Shown in pieces: positions 35,409 through 44,453 of a stretch of DNA of 64,000 nucleotides; position 1 is the first letter of the stretch; each line of letters opens with the position of its first letter. The position numbers and the translations under genes were made by a program. The notes below the pieces were generated by a model that saw only the letters and a list, made by a program, of their open reading frames with translations, ran no database searches and was not told where the DNA came from. The stretch spans positions 124,001-188,000 of the forward strand of contig NZ_AYZB01000003.1 in NCBI RefSeq assembly GCF_001436415.1, written 5' to 3'. The DNA is from Latilactobacillus graminis DSM 20719 (GTDB lineage: Bacteria; Bacillota; Bacilli; Lactobacillales; Lactobacillaceae).

Positions 35409-36035
35409 ATGCTAACTTTTTTAAATCAACACGGATCTGATTTATTAATTAAAACCTGGGAACAACTCTATATTTCTACAATCGCTCTGATACTTGGCAT
35501 AATTGTTGCGGTCCCCTTAGGCATTATTCTAACCCGATTCTCAAAGACCGCTAAAATCGTGATAGCCATCGCTAGCATGTTACAAACAGTGCCCTCATTA
35601 GCTTTGTTAGCCCTGATGATTCCATTGTTTGGAATTGGTAAAATTCCGGCAGTCATCGCGTTATTCATATACTCCTTGCTACCAATTTTGCGCAACACTT
35701 ACATCGGCATGCACGATGTTGATCCCATCTTAAAAGATAGTGCTAAAGGAATGGGCATGACAGCATTTCAATCCATTATGCAAGTTGAAATTCCAATGGC
35801 GACGCCCGTCATTATGGCCGGAATCCGTTTATCCGCGGTTTACGTCATCGCTTGGGCAACCCTTGCTTCTTATATCGGTGCCGGTGGCCTTGGCGACTTA
35901 ATCTTTAACGGATTGAACCTATTCAAGCCTGATTTGATCATTGGTGGGACAATTCCCGTCACATTATTAGCACTAATAGTCGATTTTGGCTTGGGCCGCT
36001 TGGAACAACAAATGACTCCGGCCGCTATCAAATAA
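35409..36035 (+). CDS. opuCB: Osmoprotectant ABC importer permease
   Basis: The 208-residue inner-membrane subunit has about six helices and the coupling-helix motif region [18 protein letters not shown] of BPD-type permeases. It is 20 bases after opuCA with AAAGGAGG. It pairs with OpuCD to form the channel. Confidence 0.94.
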   Translation: MLTFLNQHGSDLLIKTWEQLYISTIALILGIIVAVPLGIILTRFSKTAKIVIAIASMLQTVPSLALLALMIPLFGIGKIPAVIALFIYSLLPILRNTYIGMHDVDPILKDSAKGMGMTAFQSIMQVEIPMATPVIMAGIRLSAVYVIAWATLASYIGAGGLGDLIFNGLNLFKPDLIIGGTIPVTLLALIVDFGLGRLEQQMTPAAIK

Positions 36036-36045
36036 GGAGGCTTTT

Positions 36046-36981
36046 ATGTCTAAAATACGCCATTTCATCTATTGCTGTGGATTATTGCTTGGCAGTCTTC
36101 TCTTGTTGAGTAGTTGTCACTCAAATGGTCTTGGTACTCGTCAATCTCAACCAGTCCGCATCAGTTCACTGAGTACCACTGAATCGCAAGTTCTCGCCAA
36201 TATTCTTAGTGAACTAATTACCCATGAAACCCACCATAAAGTTACATTAATTAACAATCTTGGCTCCTCAACCGTCACCCACGAATCACTAATTCGTGGT
36301 GACGCCGATATTGCTGCTAGTCGGTATGCCGGAACTGAATTAACCGGAACTTTAAAAATGAAACCAACTAAAGATTCTAAAAAAGCGCAGCAGATTGTTA
36401 AAAAAGCCTTCCGAGAACGCTACGACCAAAAATGGTTTCCTTCTTACGGATTTGCTGACACTTACGCTTTTATGGTGACCCAAGAAACCGCCCAAAAATA
36501 CCATCTAGAAACCTTTAGTGACCTAGGTAAGGTGGCCGCCAAGCTAACCGCCGGTGTCGATTCTGTTTGGGTCAACCATGAAGGTGATGGTTATCCTGCT
36601 TTTAAACACACCTACGGCTATGACTTTAAGAAAGTCGCTCCAATGCAAATCGGGCTCGTCTACAGTGCTCTTGCAGCTGGTAAGATGGATGTCGTTTTAG
36701 GCTATTCAACGGATGGTCGGATTAAAAGCTACGATCTTAAAGTCTTAAAAGATGATCGCCATTTTTTTCCACCTTATGACGCCAGTGTCGTGGCCACTAA
36801 TCAAATTCTCAAACAACAACCCGACTTAGCGCCACTGTTACACCGTCTTGATGGCAAAATTAATCTTGATACCATGCAAACCCTCAATTTTAAAGTTGAT
36901 AATGACTTATTGGAACCCGCCGTGGTTGCGCAACAATTCCTCCAAGAACACCACTACTTTCGGAAAGGAGCCGCTAAATGA
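36046..36981 (+). CDS. opuCC: Osmoprotectant-binding lipoprotein
   Basis: The 311-residue OpuAC-type binding protein has a lipoprotein signal peptide ending LLSSC (Cys about 24), which anchors it to the membrane face. The mature part has the quaternary-amine binding fold (LGSSTVTHESLIRGDADIAASRY; GYSTDGRI). It delivers glycine betaine, carnitine or choline to OpuCB/CD. It is 10 bases after opuCB and overlaps opuCD by 4 bases. Confidence 0.94.
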   Translation: MSKIRHFIYCCGLLLGSLLLLSSCHSNGLGTRQSQPVRISSLSTTESQVLANILSELITHETHHKVTLINNLGSSTVTHESLIRGDADIAASRYAGTELTGTLKMKPTKDSKKAQQIVKKAFRERYDQKWFPSYGFADTYAFMVTQETAQKYHLETFSDLGKVAAKLTAGVDSVWVNHEGDGYPAFKHTYGYDFKKVAPMQIGLVYSALAAGKMDVVLGYSTDGRIKSYDLKVLKDDRHFFPPYDASVVATNQILKQQPDLAPLLHRLDGKINLDTMQTLNFKVDNDLLEPAVVAQQFLQEHHYFRKGAAK

Positions 36982-37637
36982 CTGACTTAAATACTTGGCA
37001 ACAACTCATTTATTATTTTCAGCACAACGGTAGTTATGTATTACGCCAATTTAGCCAACATTTCTTAATTTCGATTTATGGCGTCCTAATCGCCGCATTG
37101 CTTGGAATTCCCTTGGGAATTTTTATTGCTCATCGAAAAAAACTTAGTCATGTTATAATTGGAATAGCAAATGTCATTCAGACTGTCCCTTCACTAGCGA
37201 TGCTCTCAATTATTATGCTTGGCCTAGGGCTGGGGACACGAACCGTCATTGCGACTGTTTTTTTATATTCCTTGTTACCGATTATCAAAAATACTTATAC
37301 TGGGATGGAAAACGTTTCTGATAATATTATTGATTCAGGGATCGGCATGGGGATGACCAACTGGCAATTACTGCGATTGGTTGAGCTCCCCTTATCATTG
37401 GCGGTTATTATGGCCGGGATTCGCAATGCTTTAGTCGTTGCGATTGGTATTACTGCGATTGGCGCCTTCGTGGGAGCTGGTGGCTTGGGTGACATCATCA
37501 TTCGTGGTACCAACGCAACCAATGGGGGGGCCTTAATTTTAGCTGGCGCCCTACCAACCGCTTTGACGGCCATTATTGCTGATTTGACATTGGGCTTTAT
37601 CCAGCGCCATTTAGAAGCCCCACAAACACGATCTTAA
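36978..37637 (+). CDS. opuCD: Osmoprotectant ABC importer permease
   Basis: The 219-residue second permease has about six helices. The motif GMENVSDNIIDSGIGMGMTNWQ parallels that of OpuCB. Its start codon overlaps the opuCC stop (ATGA), so translation is coupled. GGAAAGGAG lies upstream. Confidence 0.94.
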   Translation: MTDLNTWQQLIYYFQHNGSYVLRQFSQHFLISIYGVLIAALLGIPLGIFIAHRKKLSHVIIGIANVIQTVPSLAMLSIIMLGLGLGTRTVIATVFLYSLLPIIKNTYTGMENVSDNIIDSGIGMGMTNWQLLRLVELPLSLAVIMAGIRNALVVAIGITAIGAFVGAGGLGDIIIRGTNATNGGALILAGALPTALTAIIADLTLGFIQRHLEAPQTRS

Positions 37638-37662
37638 ATTTTAATATTAGGAAGGTGTCACT

Positions 37663-38028
37663 ATGAAATTGTACCAAGCATTAACCCAAGTCACACTGAA
37701 TACGAATTTGGTTAATGATTTACCTGATTTTCAGATTACGCCGATTTTATCGCAGCCTCTGAACTTCTCTCCTACTCAGCTTTACCACTATATTGATGCT
37801 GTCTTAAAGAGTGGTTCGCGCCATGACGAAAATAATCTTCTATACGTGACCGACGCAATTTTTATCACCGAAAATTATCACTTTCAGCAAACCGAATTTG
37901 CCGTTTCGGCTGAAAGTTTCGAAGATCGCATCACCTTAGCACGGAAAATTGTGGCTGATCTCAACCGTCATGTTTCAGTTAACCTCGATTTAACGCACCA
38001 TGTATTTCAACTAATCTTTGTTGATTAG
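37663..38028 (+). CDS. Protein of unknown function at the end of the opuC operon
   Basis: The 121-residue protein is not recognised. It is cytoplasmic, mixed alpha/beta, rich in His and Asn towards the C-terminus (LNRHVSVNLDLTHHVFQLIFVD), without cysteine or membrane segment. It is 25 bases after opuCD with GGAAGG, and the next terminator lies after it, so it belongs to the opuC transcript. Confidence 0.72.
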   Translation: MKLYQALTQVTLNTNLVNDLPDFQITPILSQPLNFSPTQLYHYIDAVLKSGSRHDENNLLYVTDAIFITENYHFQQTEFAVSAESFEDRITLARKIVADLNRHVSVNLDLTHHVFQLIFVD

Positions 38029-38038
38029 CACTAACCCT

Positions 38039-38077
38039 GCCAGATTGATGTTGCGTTCTACATTGTCTGGCATTTTT
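38039..38077 (+). terminator. Terminator of the opuC transcript
   Basis: TGCCAGA pairs with TCTGGCA, with inner ATG/CAT pairing, then TTTTTTA. Confidence 0.8.
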
Positions 38078-38106
38078 TATTGAAACTAACGAATGGAGTC
38101 CTCACC

Positions 38107-39315
38107 GTGCCAAATGCTCAGCGCCAAAATAGCGCCCTTTACAAATTAAACCGACCTACTAACCAACTGACCGCTCAACAGCAGTCGATCCAAGAACAAG
38201 TCATTCAATTTTGTCTAGCCAATGCTAATGCCAAGCAGGCGACCTTCTTAATTCAAGGAGCTGCTGGGACTGGTAAGAGCGTACTGCTCAGTAACCTTTT
38301 CAAAACACTTCAGACACTCGCCCGCAAAACACCAACATCACCGCTCTATGGTTGCCAAAACTATCTGCTAGTCAATCACCCCGAGATGTTAAAACTGTAC
38401 AAAAGTGGTGTCACACCTAGCTCTGTTTTATTAAAAAAAGATTTCCAACGCCCCACAACGTTCATCAATCAAGCAGCTAAAAATCAGCAATCAGTCGATA
38501 TTGTCCTCGTTGATGAGGCCCATCTATTATTAACTAAACCTGACCCCTACAATCACTTTAAACAAAATAATCAACTTGATGAAATTCAGCGGCACAGTCG
38601 TATTACAATTCTCGTTTTTGATGAGCAACAAGTCCTAAAAGTAAAAAGTTACTGGCAACAGCAACAGCTCACCCAGCGAATTAACTTGATTCCTCATCAA
38701 ACAGCACAACTAACCCAACAGTTTAGAATACAAGCTCATTCGAGTATCGAAAATTGGATTCAAGCTTTTCATCACCAGCAAGTACTCGCTTTGCCTCATG
38801 ACCCCCACTTTGAATTCAAAGTTTTTGCTGATGCTAATGATCTCTATCAAGCAATTCGGTTTAAAAACCAAACCAGTGGTCTCGCAAGAATGTTAGCAAC
38901 TTATGATTTCCCAGCTACACTCAACGACGGCCACGATCACTTCGTTGAGACACCAACTTTCAAGCTCCGTTGGGATCGGTACCAACCGACTGCTAAAACT
39001 TACTGGGCAGAACGCGAAGATAGCATTGATGAAGTTGGTTCAGTTTACACCATTCAAGGCTTCGACTTGAACTATGCCGGGATCATTATTGGTCCATCTG
39101 TTACTTATGACCCTCAAAATGACTGTCTCGTCATTCATCCTGAATATTATGAAGATCAAGCAGCTTTTGCTGGTGCCTCACACCTAGCTGACCCAATAGC
39201 TGCTAAGCACCGGATTATTCTCAATAGTCTTTACGTTCTAATGAGCCGGGCTCGCAATGGACTCTACCTCTATGCGATTGATCCCGCACTCCAGACTAAA
39301 TTATTGAGTCTTTAA
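38107..39315 (+). CDS. DUF2075-type superfamily 1 helicase/ATPase
   Basis: The 402-residue P-loop ATPase has SF1 helicase motifs: Walker A GAAGTGKSVLL, motif II VDEAHLLL, motif III VFDEQQ, a motif V-like IQGFDLNYAGI, and motif VI LYVLMSRARNGLYLY. These match DUF2075 (Schlafen-like) proteins. Some relatives carry an N-terminal nuclease, which is missing here. The GTG at 38107 is the likely start (GGAG 8 bases before); a TTG nine codons upstream falls just after the terminator. It is a single gene. The function is unknown; RNA/DNA processing or defence is possible. Confidence 0.8.
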   Translation: MPNAQRQNSALYKLNRPTNQLTAQQQSIQEQVIQFCLANANAKQATFLIQGAAGTGKSVLLSNLFKTLQTLARKTPTSPLYGCQNYLLVNHPEMLKLYKSGVTPSSVLLKKDFQRPTTFINQAAKNQQSVDIVLVDEAHLLLTKPDPYNHFKQNNQLDEIQRHSRITILVFDEQQVLKVKSYWQQQQLTQRINLIPHQTAQLTQQFRIQAHSSIENWIQAFHHQQVLALPHDPHFEFKVFADANDLYQAIRFKNQTSGLARMLATYDFPATLNDGHDHFVETPTFKLRWDRYQPTAKTYWAEREDSIDEVGSVYTIQGFDLNYAGIIIGPSVTYDPQNDCLVIHPEYYEDQAAFAGASHLADPIAAKHRIILNSLYVLMSRARNGLYLYAIDPALQTKLLSL

Positions 39316-39328
39316 GCAACTTTAATTT

Positions 39329-39342
39329 ATTTCCTGGGAAAT
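39329..39342. promoter_or_regulatory. Candidate Noc-binding sequence (NBS) 2
   Basis: ATTTCCTGGGAAAT matches ATTTCCCGGGAAAT at 13 of 14 positions and lies in the intergenic region before the aldo/keto reductase gene. Confidence 0.6.
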
Positions 39343-39425
39343 AAGTCATTTTCCTGTCTATCTTTGCAGAAAACAGGTAGACTAAAGCTAGTATCTTTTG
39401 AAAATGAAAAAGGAGTGTTTTATAT

Positions 39426-40277
39426 ATGTCTAATTTAACGACCTCATACACACTGACTAATGGTGTTCAAATCCCTAAACTGGGGTTCGGTACTTGGCAA
39501 ACACCCGATGGTCAAACGGCTGTTGCTGCTGTTAAAGAAGCACTTAAGGCCGGTTATCGTCACATCGATACTGCCCAAGCTTATGGTAATGAAGGCAGTG
39601 TTGGGGAAGCTATTCAAGCAAGTAAAATTGACCGTTCTGATTTATTTATCACGACTAAAATCTGGAATAGCAATCATACTTATAATTTAACAATTAGTTC
39701 TTTTGAAGAATCACTCAAGAAGTTACAAACTGATTATGTTGACTTACTCTTAATCCATTGGCCTAACCCAATTGATTATCGTGATAATTGGGAACAAGCT
39801 AATGCTGAAACCTGGCGAGCCATGGAAGCCCTCTACAAAACGGGTAAAGCGCGTGCAATCGGGGTCAGCAACTTCCGTGTCCATCATTTAGAGGCTCTCA
39901 AAAAGACTGCCACTGTCCAACCAATGGTCAACCAACTCTTCTTGGCTCCCGGTGAATTAGAACCTACAACAGTAAAATATTCACGTGACCATGGTATGTT
40001 ATTAGAAGCATACAGCCCACTAGGAACTGGTAAAATCTTCAGTGTACCTGAAATGCAAACCTTAGCAGATAAGTACCAACGCTCAATCCCACAAATTGCC
40101 TTACGTTGGTCATTGCAACACGCATTTTTACCACTACCTAAGTCAGTTCATGCTGAATATATCCAACAAAATACCCAAGTTTTCGACTTTGAATTAACTG
40201 CCGAAGATATGGCCCTGATTGATCAGTTAGACGGAGTCGTCGGCCATGCACAAGATCCTGATCAAACAACTTTCTAA
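39426..40277 (+). CDS. Aldo/keto reductase
   Basis: The 283-residue NADPH-dependent TIM-barrel reductase has the catalytic tetrad: Asp/Tyr in HIDTAQAYGNE, Lys in TTKIW and His in LLIHWP. The NADP-binding end includes LPKSVH. It resembles the 2,5-diketo-gluconate/YtbE-type group that reduces small aldehydes such as methylglyoxal. AAAGGAG precedes the ATG. It is monocistronic with its own terminator. Confidence 0.94.
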   Translation: MSNLTTSYTLTNGVQIPKLGFGTWQTPDGQTAVAAVKEALKAGYRHIDTAQAYGNEGSVGEAIQASKIDRSDLFITTKIWNSNHTYNLTISSFEESLKKLQTDYVDLLLIHWPNPIDYRDNWEQANAETWRAMEALYKTGKARAIGVSNFRVHHLEALKKTATVQPMVNQLFLAPGELEPTTVKYSRDHGMLLEAYSPLGTGKIFSVPEMQTLADKYQRSIPQIALRWSLQHAFLPLPKSVHAEYIQQNTQVFDFELTAEDMALIDQLDGVVGHAQDPDQTTF

Positions 40278-40287
40278 ACTATGTTTT

Positions 40288-40315
40288 AAAGCCACTCTAA
40301 TCAGGTGGCTTTTTT
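40288..40315 (+). terminator. Terminator of aldo/keto reductase gene
   Basis: AAAGCCAC pairs with GTGGCTTT, then TTT. Confidence 0.82.
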
Positions 40316-40492
40316 GATTGCTGTTGCCATTTTAGTTTAGATATTTAACAATTTAGTTTACCTTCCTCTAAAATTATGTTATTTTCATTATTATCAAATC
40401 CTTTAAAATCGGACTAAAGCCCGACGTTATTTACCGTTTCAAGCTTGAAAATGGTAAAATAGAACTAGTTAGTTAAGAAATGGGGAATTATT

Positions 40493-41854
40493 TTGTCAAG
40501 TGGTGAGTTATTCACTAATCTATTCGTAATGTTAGTTACCTTCTTTTTGGCGGCGTTCTTCGTAGCTGCTGAATTTGCACTCGTTCAAACCCGTCCTAGT
40601 GCTCTAGAAGATGCCATCCATTCAGAAAATGGTAATCCAAAAAAATTAAACCTTGCGCTCAAAATGACGCAAAACTTAAATGAATATCTTTCAACGACTC
40701 AAGTTGGTGTTAGTGTGGCTGGTATTATTTTAGGGTGGATTGGTGAGTCAACTGTCGAAACCATCTTGGTTGACCTACTCGGACTCACGCATCTCATCTC
40801 AGGTGGTGGCTTACACATTATTGGGGCCGTTGCCGGGGTCTTAGTTTTAACTTACTTAGAAGTGGTCTTCACTGAAATTGTCCCTAAAAATATCAGTATT
40901 GATATTCCCATGGAGATGTTGATGGCGGTTGCTAAACCCTTGCACTACTGTCACATCATCTTTTACCCATTTGTCTGGTTACTTAATATTTCAGCAACTG
41001 GTGTTGTTAAATTAATCGGCTTTTCACCAGCTGAAGAAGGTAGCGATGTCCTTTCTCAAGCAGAAATTATCAGTCTTTCCAAAAATGCAGTTTCCGGCGG
41101 TGAATTAGATCGTAACGATTTAGTTTATATGCAACGGGCCTTTGATTTTAACGATCGAATCGCTAAAGACGTCATGGTCGATCGTACCAGTTTATACGTG
41201 GTTGATATCACCGATACGGTTAAAGATGTCTTAAAAGATTATTTGCAACAAGGGTTTAGTCGCTTCCCAGTGGTTGCCGAAAATGATAAAGATAAGATTC
41301 TTGGCTATGTCTACGCATATGATTTAGTCCGCCAAGCCCAAGTCGATGACTCGATCCGGGTCAGCAAATTACTGCGTTCGATTATTTCAGTGCCTGAAGC
41401 AACGCCTATTCATAGTTTGTTAAACCAAATGATTAATAAACAAACTCCAATCGTCGTCGTTGTTGACGAATATGGTGGCACTAGCGGGATTGTCACTGAC
41501 AAAGACATCTATGAAGAATTATTCGGAACAGTCAAAGATGAAATTGATGATGTTTCAGACGAATATATCATCAAAGAAGCCGACAATCGTTATCGGGTCA
41601 GCGGAAAAACGACTTTGTATGATTTTGAACGTTTTTTTAGAACTAAAATTGATGCCTTTGAAGCGTCTGACAGTGTAACGCTTGCCGGTTATGTCCTTGA
41701 AAATTTCACCGATTTACAACAAAGTACGGTAATTAATATCAACCAGTTTACCTTAGAGGTTATGGAATTCAGTCGTGGCTATATCGACTGGTTTGAAGTC
41801 TCTAGTAATTCACAAAATAAAACAGCTAATGCCACTTTAATTGAAACCAATTAA
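40493..41854 (+). CDS. CNNM/CorB-type (hemolysin C family) CBS-domain membrane protein
   Basis: The 453-residue protein has an N-terminal CNNM (DUF21) membrane domain with three or four helices (about 1-180), two CBS domains (about 210-340) and a C-terminal CorC_HlyC domain (about 355-440). Despite the 'hemolysin' label, members are Mg2+ efflux/transport proteins or their regulators. It starts at TTG after GGGGAA with good spacing; no better ATG is near. It stands alone with a strong terminator. Confidence 0.92.
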   Translation: MSSGELFTNLFVMLVTFFLAAFFVAAEFALVQTRPSALEDAIHSENGNPKKLNLALKMTQNLNEYLSTTQVGVSVAGIILGWIGESTVETILVDLLGLTHLISGGGLHIIGAVAGVLVLTYLEVVFTEIVPKNISIDIPMEMLMAVAKPLHYCHIIFYPFVWLLNISATGVVKLIGFSPAEEGSDVLSQAEIISLSKNAVSGGELDRNDLVYMQRAFDFNDRIAKDVMVDRTSLYVVDITDTVKDVLKDYLQQGFSRFPVVAENDKDKILGYVYAYDLVRQAQVDDSIRVSKLLRSIISVPEATPIHSLLNQMINKQTPIVVVVDEYGGTSGIVTDKDIYEELFGTVKDEIDDVSDEYIIKEADNRYRVSGKTTLYDFERFFRTKIDAFEASDSVTLAGYVLENFTDLQQSTVININQFTLEVMEFSRGYIDWFEVSSNSQNKTANATLIETN

Positions 41855-41888
41855 AAACAACCTTGCGCGAGGCGCAGGGTTGTTTTTT
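41855..41888 (+). terminator. Terminator of CNNM-family gene
   Basis: ACAACCTTGCGC pairs with GCGCAGGGTTGT (one mismatch) around GAG, then TTTTTT. Confidence 0.88.
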
Positions 41889-41895
41889 TGGGGAC

Positions 41896-42756
41896 TTATG
41901 CTAAATAATCACGACTCCAGATGAGCCCCATGACCTTTTCACCGGTATGCACACCAACCACCGGGCCGATATGACTCGTTTCAATCGGCATCCCTGGGAA
42001 TTGTTCCGTTAACGTCGCAACCCACTGGGCACTTTCTTCGGGGTTATTCCCATCAATCACACTAACCCGTACTGGATAATCCACGGCCTCGACAGCTGAT
42101 TTAAAATCGGCTAAAACTTTTTGAAAAGCCCGCTTTTTGGTCCGTTCTTTCGTCAAAGCAACAATTTGACCAGCACTATCAAAACTCAAAATTGGTTTAA
42201 TCCTTAATAAGTTCCCAACAAAAGCTGCGCTGTTAGAAATTCGCCCTGTTCGTAAAAGATGGCTTAAATCATCGACAACGAAATAAACACCCATCGTTGA
42301 TCGTAAGGCTGCTAATTGCGGCATAATAGTTGTGGCATGTTCACCTTGTGCAACTAATCGTGCGGCCTCTAAGGCTAAAAATCCCTCACCCGCGCTGGTA
42401 ATCTTCGAATCAAAAGGATAAACTTGAATTCCCTCAACTGATTGGGCATAAGCCGTTAGATTATTAACAAAACTCGTAATACCACTTGAAAGATGAATAC
42501 AAATCACCTCATCATAGCCGTCTTTAATCAATTGATCAAAAACCTGTTGCATCTGTCCCATTGTAATTTGTGAAGTCGTTGGTAATTTCTCAGTAGTACG
42601 CATTTTTTCATAAAAAGTGGCACTTGTAATATCAATATTTTCTAAATAAGTCTGCTGTCCGAAAATAACGGTAATCGGTACAACGATGATGCCATATTCT
42701 GCGGCAATTTGCGGCGCTAAATATGCCGCACTATCAGTCACAATTGCTGTTTTCAT
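41896..42756 (-). CDS. DegV-family fatty-acid-binding protein
   Basis: The 286-residue DegV/FakB-type protein has an N-terminal IVTDSAAYL, the lipid-contact motif TTSQITMGQM and a C-terminal GPVVGVHTGEKVMGL. Family members present fatty acids to the kinase FakA for phosphorylation and incorporation into phospholipid. fakA is not in the window. It is monocistronic and convergent with the CNNM gene. Confidence 0.93.
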   Translation of the reverse strand: MKTAIVTDSAAYLAPQIAAEYGIIVVPITVIFGQQTYLENIDITSATFYEKMRTTEKLPTTSQITMGQMQQVFDQLIKDGYDEVICIHLSSGITSFVNNLTAYAQSVEGIQVYPFDSKITSAGEGFLALEAARLVAQGEHATTIMPQLAALRSTMGVYFVVDDLSHLLRTGRISNSAAFVGNLLRIKPILSFDSAGQIVALTKERTKKRAFQKVLADFKSAVEAVDYPVRVSVIDGNNPEESAQWVATLTEQFPGMPIETSHIGPVVGVHTGEKVMGLIWSRDYLA

Positions 42757-42824
42757 GTTAGGCTCCTCTATTAAACTGTTTTTGTTATTATCCCACCTTC
42801 GCGTTTAAAGTACAAATCACACCA

Positions 42825-42860
42825 TAAAAAAACATCAGACAATCAAGCTTGTCTGATGTT
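42825..42860. terminator. Terminator of HesB-like gene
   Basis: AACATCAGACA pairs perfectly with TGTCTGATGTT. The minus-strand copy continues into TTTTTTTA. Confidence 0.85.
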
Positions 42861-42866
42861 GATTGA

Positions 42867-43232
42867 TTAGTACATCATTACTTCTTTTTCAAATACTACA
42901 ATTGAGATGTGGCCATCAACCAAGCCACTATGATTACTCAAAGTTAACATTTGATTTTTGTCGTTAATATCTAAAATTTCATGTTCATCAAAGTAACTAG
43001 CTGCATAATCTTTGTAATAAACGGGTCCCAAATTTGATTCGAATTCACCTGGGTAATCCTTAATGTCAGCATCTGCTGGTACTAATAGTAATCTAAAGCT
43101 CGTATCTAACGAGCAATACCCAACGTTTGAAAATGGTCCGACTCCATCATCTAAGTCTAACAAAATTTTTTGTCCGGAAGTCATCTTAGCCTGAATCTTA
43201 GCAATTGCTGCGGGTGTCATTGTTAATGTCAT
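42867..43232 (-). CDS. Iron-sulfur cluster biosynthesis family (HesB/YneR-like) protein
   Basis: The 121-residue protein has the HesB-like beta fold (KILLDLDDGVGPF; FRLLLVPAD). It lacks the conserved three-cysteine pattern of A-type Fe-S carriers; only one Cys (GYCSLD) is seen. It therefore belongs to the divergent lactobacillal group, and its role in Fe-S assembly is unproved. The ATG at 43232 follows AAAGGGA by 9 bases and is preferred over two earlier ATGs. Confidence 0.8.
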   Translation of the reverse strand: MTLTMTPAAIAKIQAKMTSGQKILLDLDDGVGPFSNVGYCSLDTSFRLLLVPADADIKDYPGEFESNLGPVYYKDYAASYFDEHEILDINDKNQMLTLSNHSGLVDGHISIVVFEKEVMMY

Positions 43233-43343
43233 ATCAACCATCCCTTTCATGCATTTAGTTTACTGCTAGTTTTGATTTTGCACAATCTATCTGCTCAAAC
43301 AATATGCTACAATCGGTTTAACAACTTTTTAAAGGCGGTATTT

Positions 43344-43787
43344 ATGCTTTTTTATCGATATTCATACTTCAGCAACCAAAATGATTTCGAATTTTACCTT
43401 AAATTAATTCTGTCAGTGATTATCGCTAGTTTAATCATCATCTTCTTAATTCAATACCTCCGTAACCGTTCAGATTCAAAGTATCGCGATTTACTGATTA
43501 TCTTTGGTTTAGTCGGGATTTTACTCGCCGGAATTCAGTATACGCGCATTCAACAACTCAACACCGCCCATTCACAACAAGCTCAAATGATCCAATTCAT
43601 GAAAAGTGTGGCAACCGCACAAAACGCCAAACTTAAAAACGTCGCGGTCAATACGAATGCGCTTCAACAAAATATGGTCGTCCGCGTCGGGCATGAAGAT
43701 TATCAAGTCACATTTGATAACAATTTTACCAGTTACCAGCTCCAAAAAGCTCAGCTAATTAATCGAGCGATTACTTACCAAAATTAA
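43344..43787 (+). CDS. DUF3290 membrane protein
   Basis: The 147-residue protein has two N-terminal membrane helices (about 20-42 and 52-68) and a soluble C-terminal part. It is a DUF3290 member, recognised by sequence character and by its constant neighbour, a DUF421 gene, which begins 10 bases later. The function of the pair is unknown. I chose the ATG at 43344 after AAAGGCGG; a TACAAT box lies about 35 bases upstream. Confidence 0.85.
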   Translation: MLFYRYSYFSNQNDFEFYLKLILSVIIASLIIIFLIQYLRNRSDSKYRDLLIIFGLVGILLAGIQYTRIQQLNTAHSQQAQMIQFMKSVATAQNAKLKNVAVNTNALQQNMVVRVGHEDYQVTFDNNFTSYQLQKAQLINRAITYQN

Positions 43788-43797
43788 GGAGTTTATC

Positions 43798-44424
43798 ATG
43801 CCATCATATTTCGATATTACGATTAAATTAATTTTCGGTTTTTTCTGCTTAGTATTGCAAATCAATCTGTCAGGTAAAGGTAACTTAGCACCTAGTAGCG
43901 GGATTGATCAACTACAGAATTATGTCCTTGGCGGGATTGTTGGCGGCATGATTTACAGTGTTGATGTTTCACTCCTACAATTCCTACTCGTCTTACTCAT
44001 CTGGACGTTGATTGTCTTCACGATGAAATTCTTAACCACTCATAATCGCTGGATCAAACGTTGGGTCGTCGGTAATCCCCAAACCATCATTACCAATGGC
44101 CACATTGATGTTCAAACGGCTGCAAAAAATAGCTTGTCTGCGCAAGATTTATCCTTTAAATTACGGATTGCCGGGATTAACGATATTCGAACCGTTAGCC
44201 GCGCGATTTTAGAACAAAACGGCCAATTAACCATTACGCAAAAAGGCGATGCAACAATTAAATACCCACTTATTATGGACGGTCAGATTAATTCAGAGGC
44301 ACTTGAATTAATCGATCATTCAGACGAATGGCTTCTTGCTAATATTGCCCAACAAGGCTACTCTCTGCAACAAATTTATATGGCTAATTACTTAAATCAT
44401 AAAATTGTCATTACGCCCTATTAA
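43798..44424 (+). CDS. DUF421 membrane protein (YetF/YcaP-like)
   Basis: The 208-residue protein has three N-terminal membrane helices and a cytoplasmic DUF421 domain (about 85-208; IDVQTAAKNSLSAQDLSFKLR). YetF-type proteins are membrane anchored with an unresolved role. It forms an operon with the DUF3290 gene and starts after AAGGAG. Confidence 0.9.
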   Translation: MPSYFDITIKLIFGFFCLVLQINLSGKGNLAPSSGIDQLQNYVLGGIVGGMIYSVDVSLLQFLLVLLIWTLIVFTMKFLTTHNRWIKRWVVGNPQTIITNGHIDVQTAAKNSLSAQDLSFKLRIAGINDIRTVSRAILEQNGQLTITQKGDATIKYPLIMDGQINSEALELIDHSDEWLLANIAQQGYSLQQIYMANYLNHKIVITPY

Positions 44425-44453
44425 AAAAGATGACCATTAAGGTCATCTTTTTT
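44423..44453. terminator. Bidirectional terminator
   Basis: AAAAAAGATGACC pairs with GGTCATCTTTTTT around ATTAA. It serves the DUF421 gene and the convergent membrane-protein gene. Confidence 0.9.
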
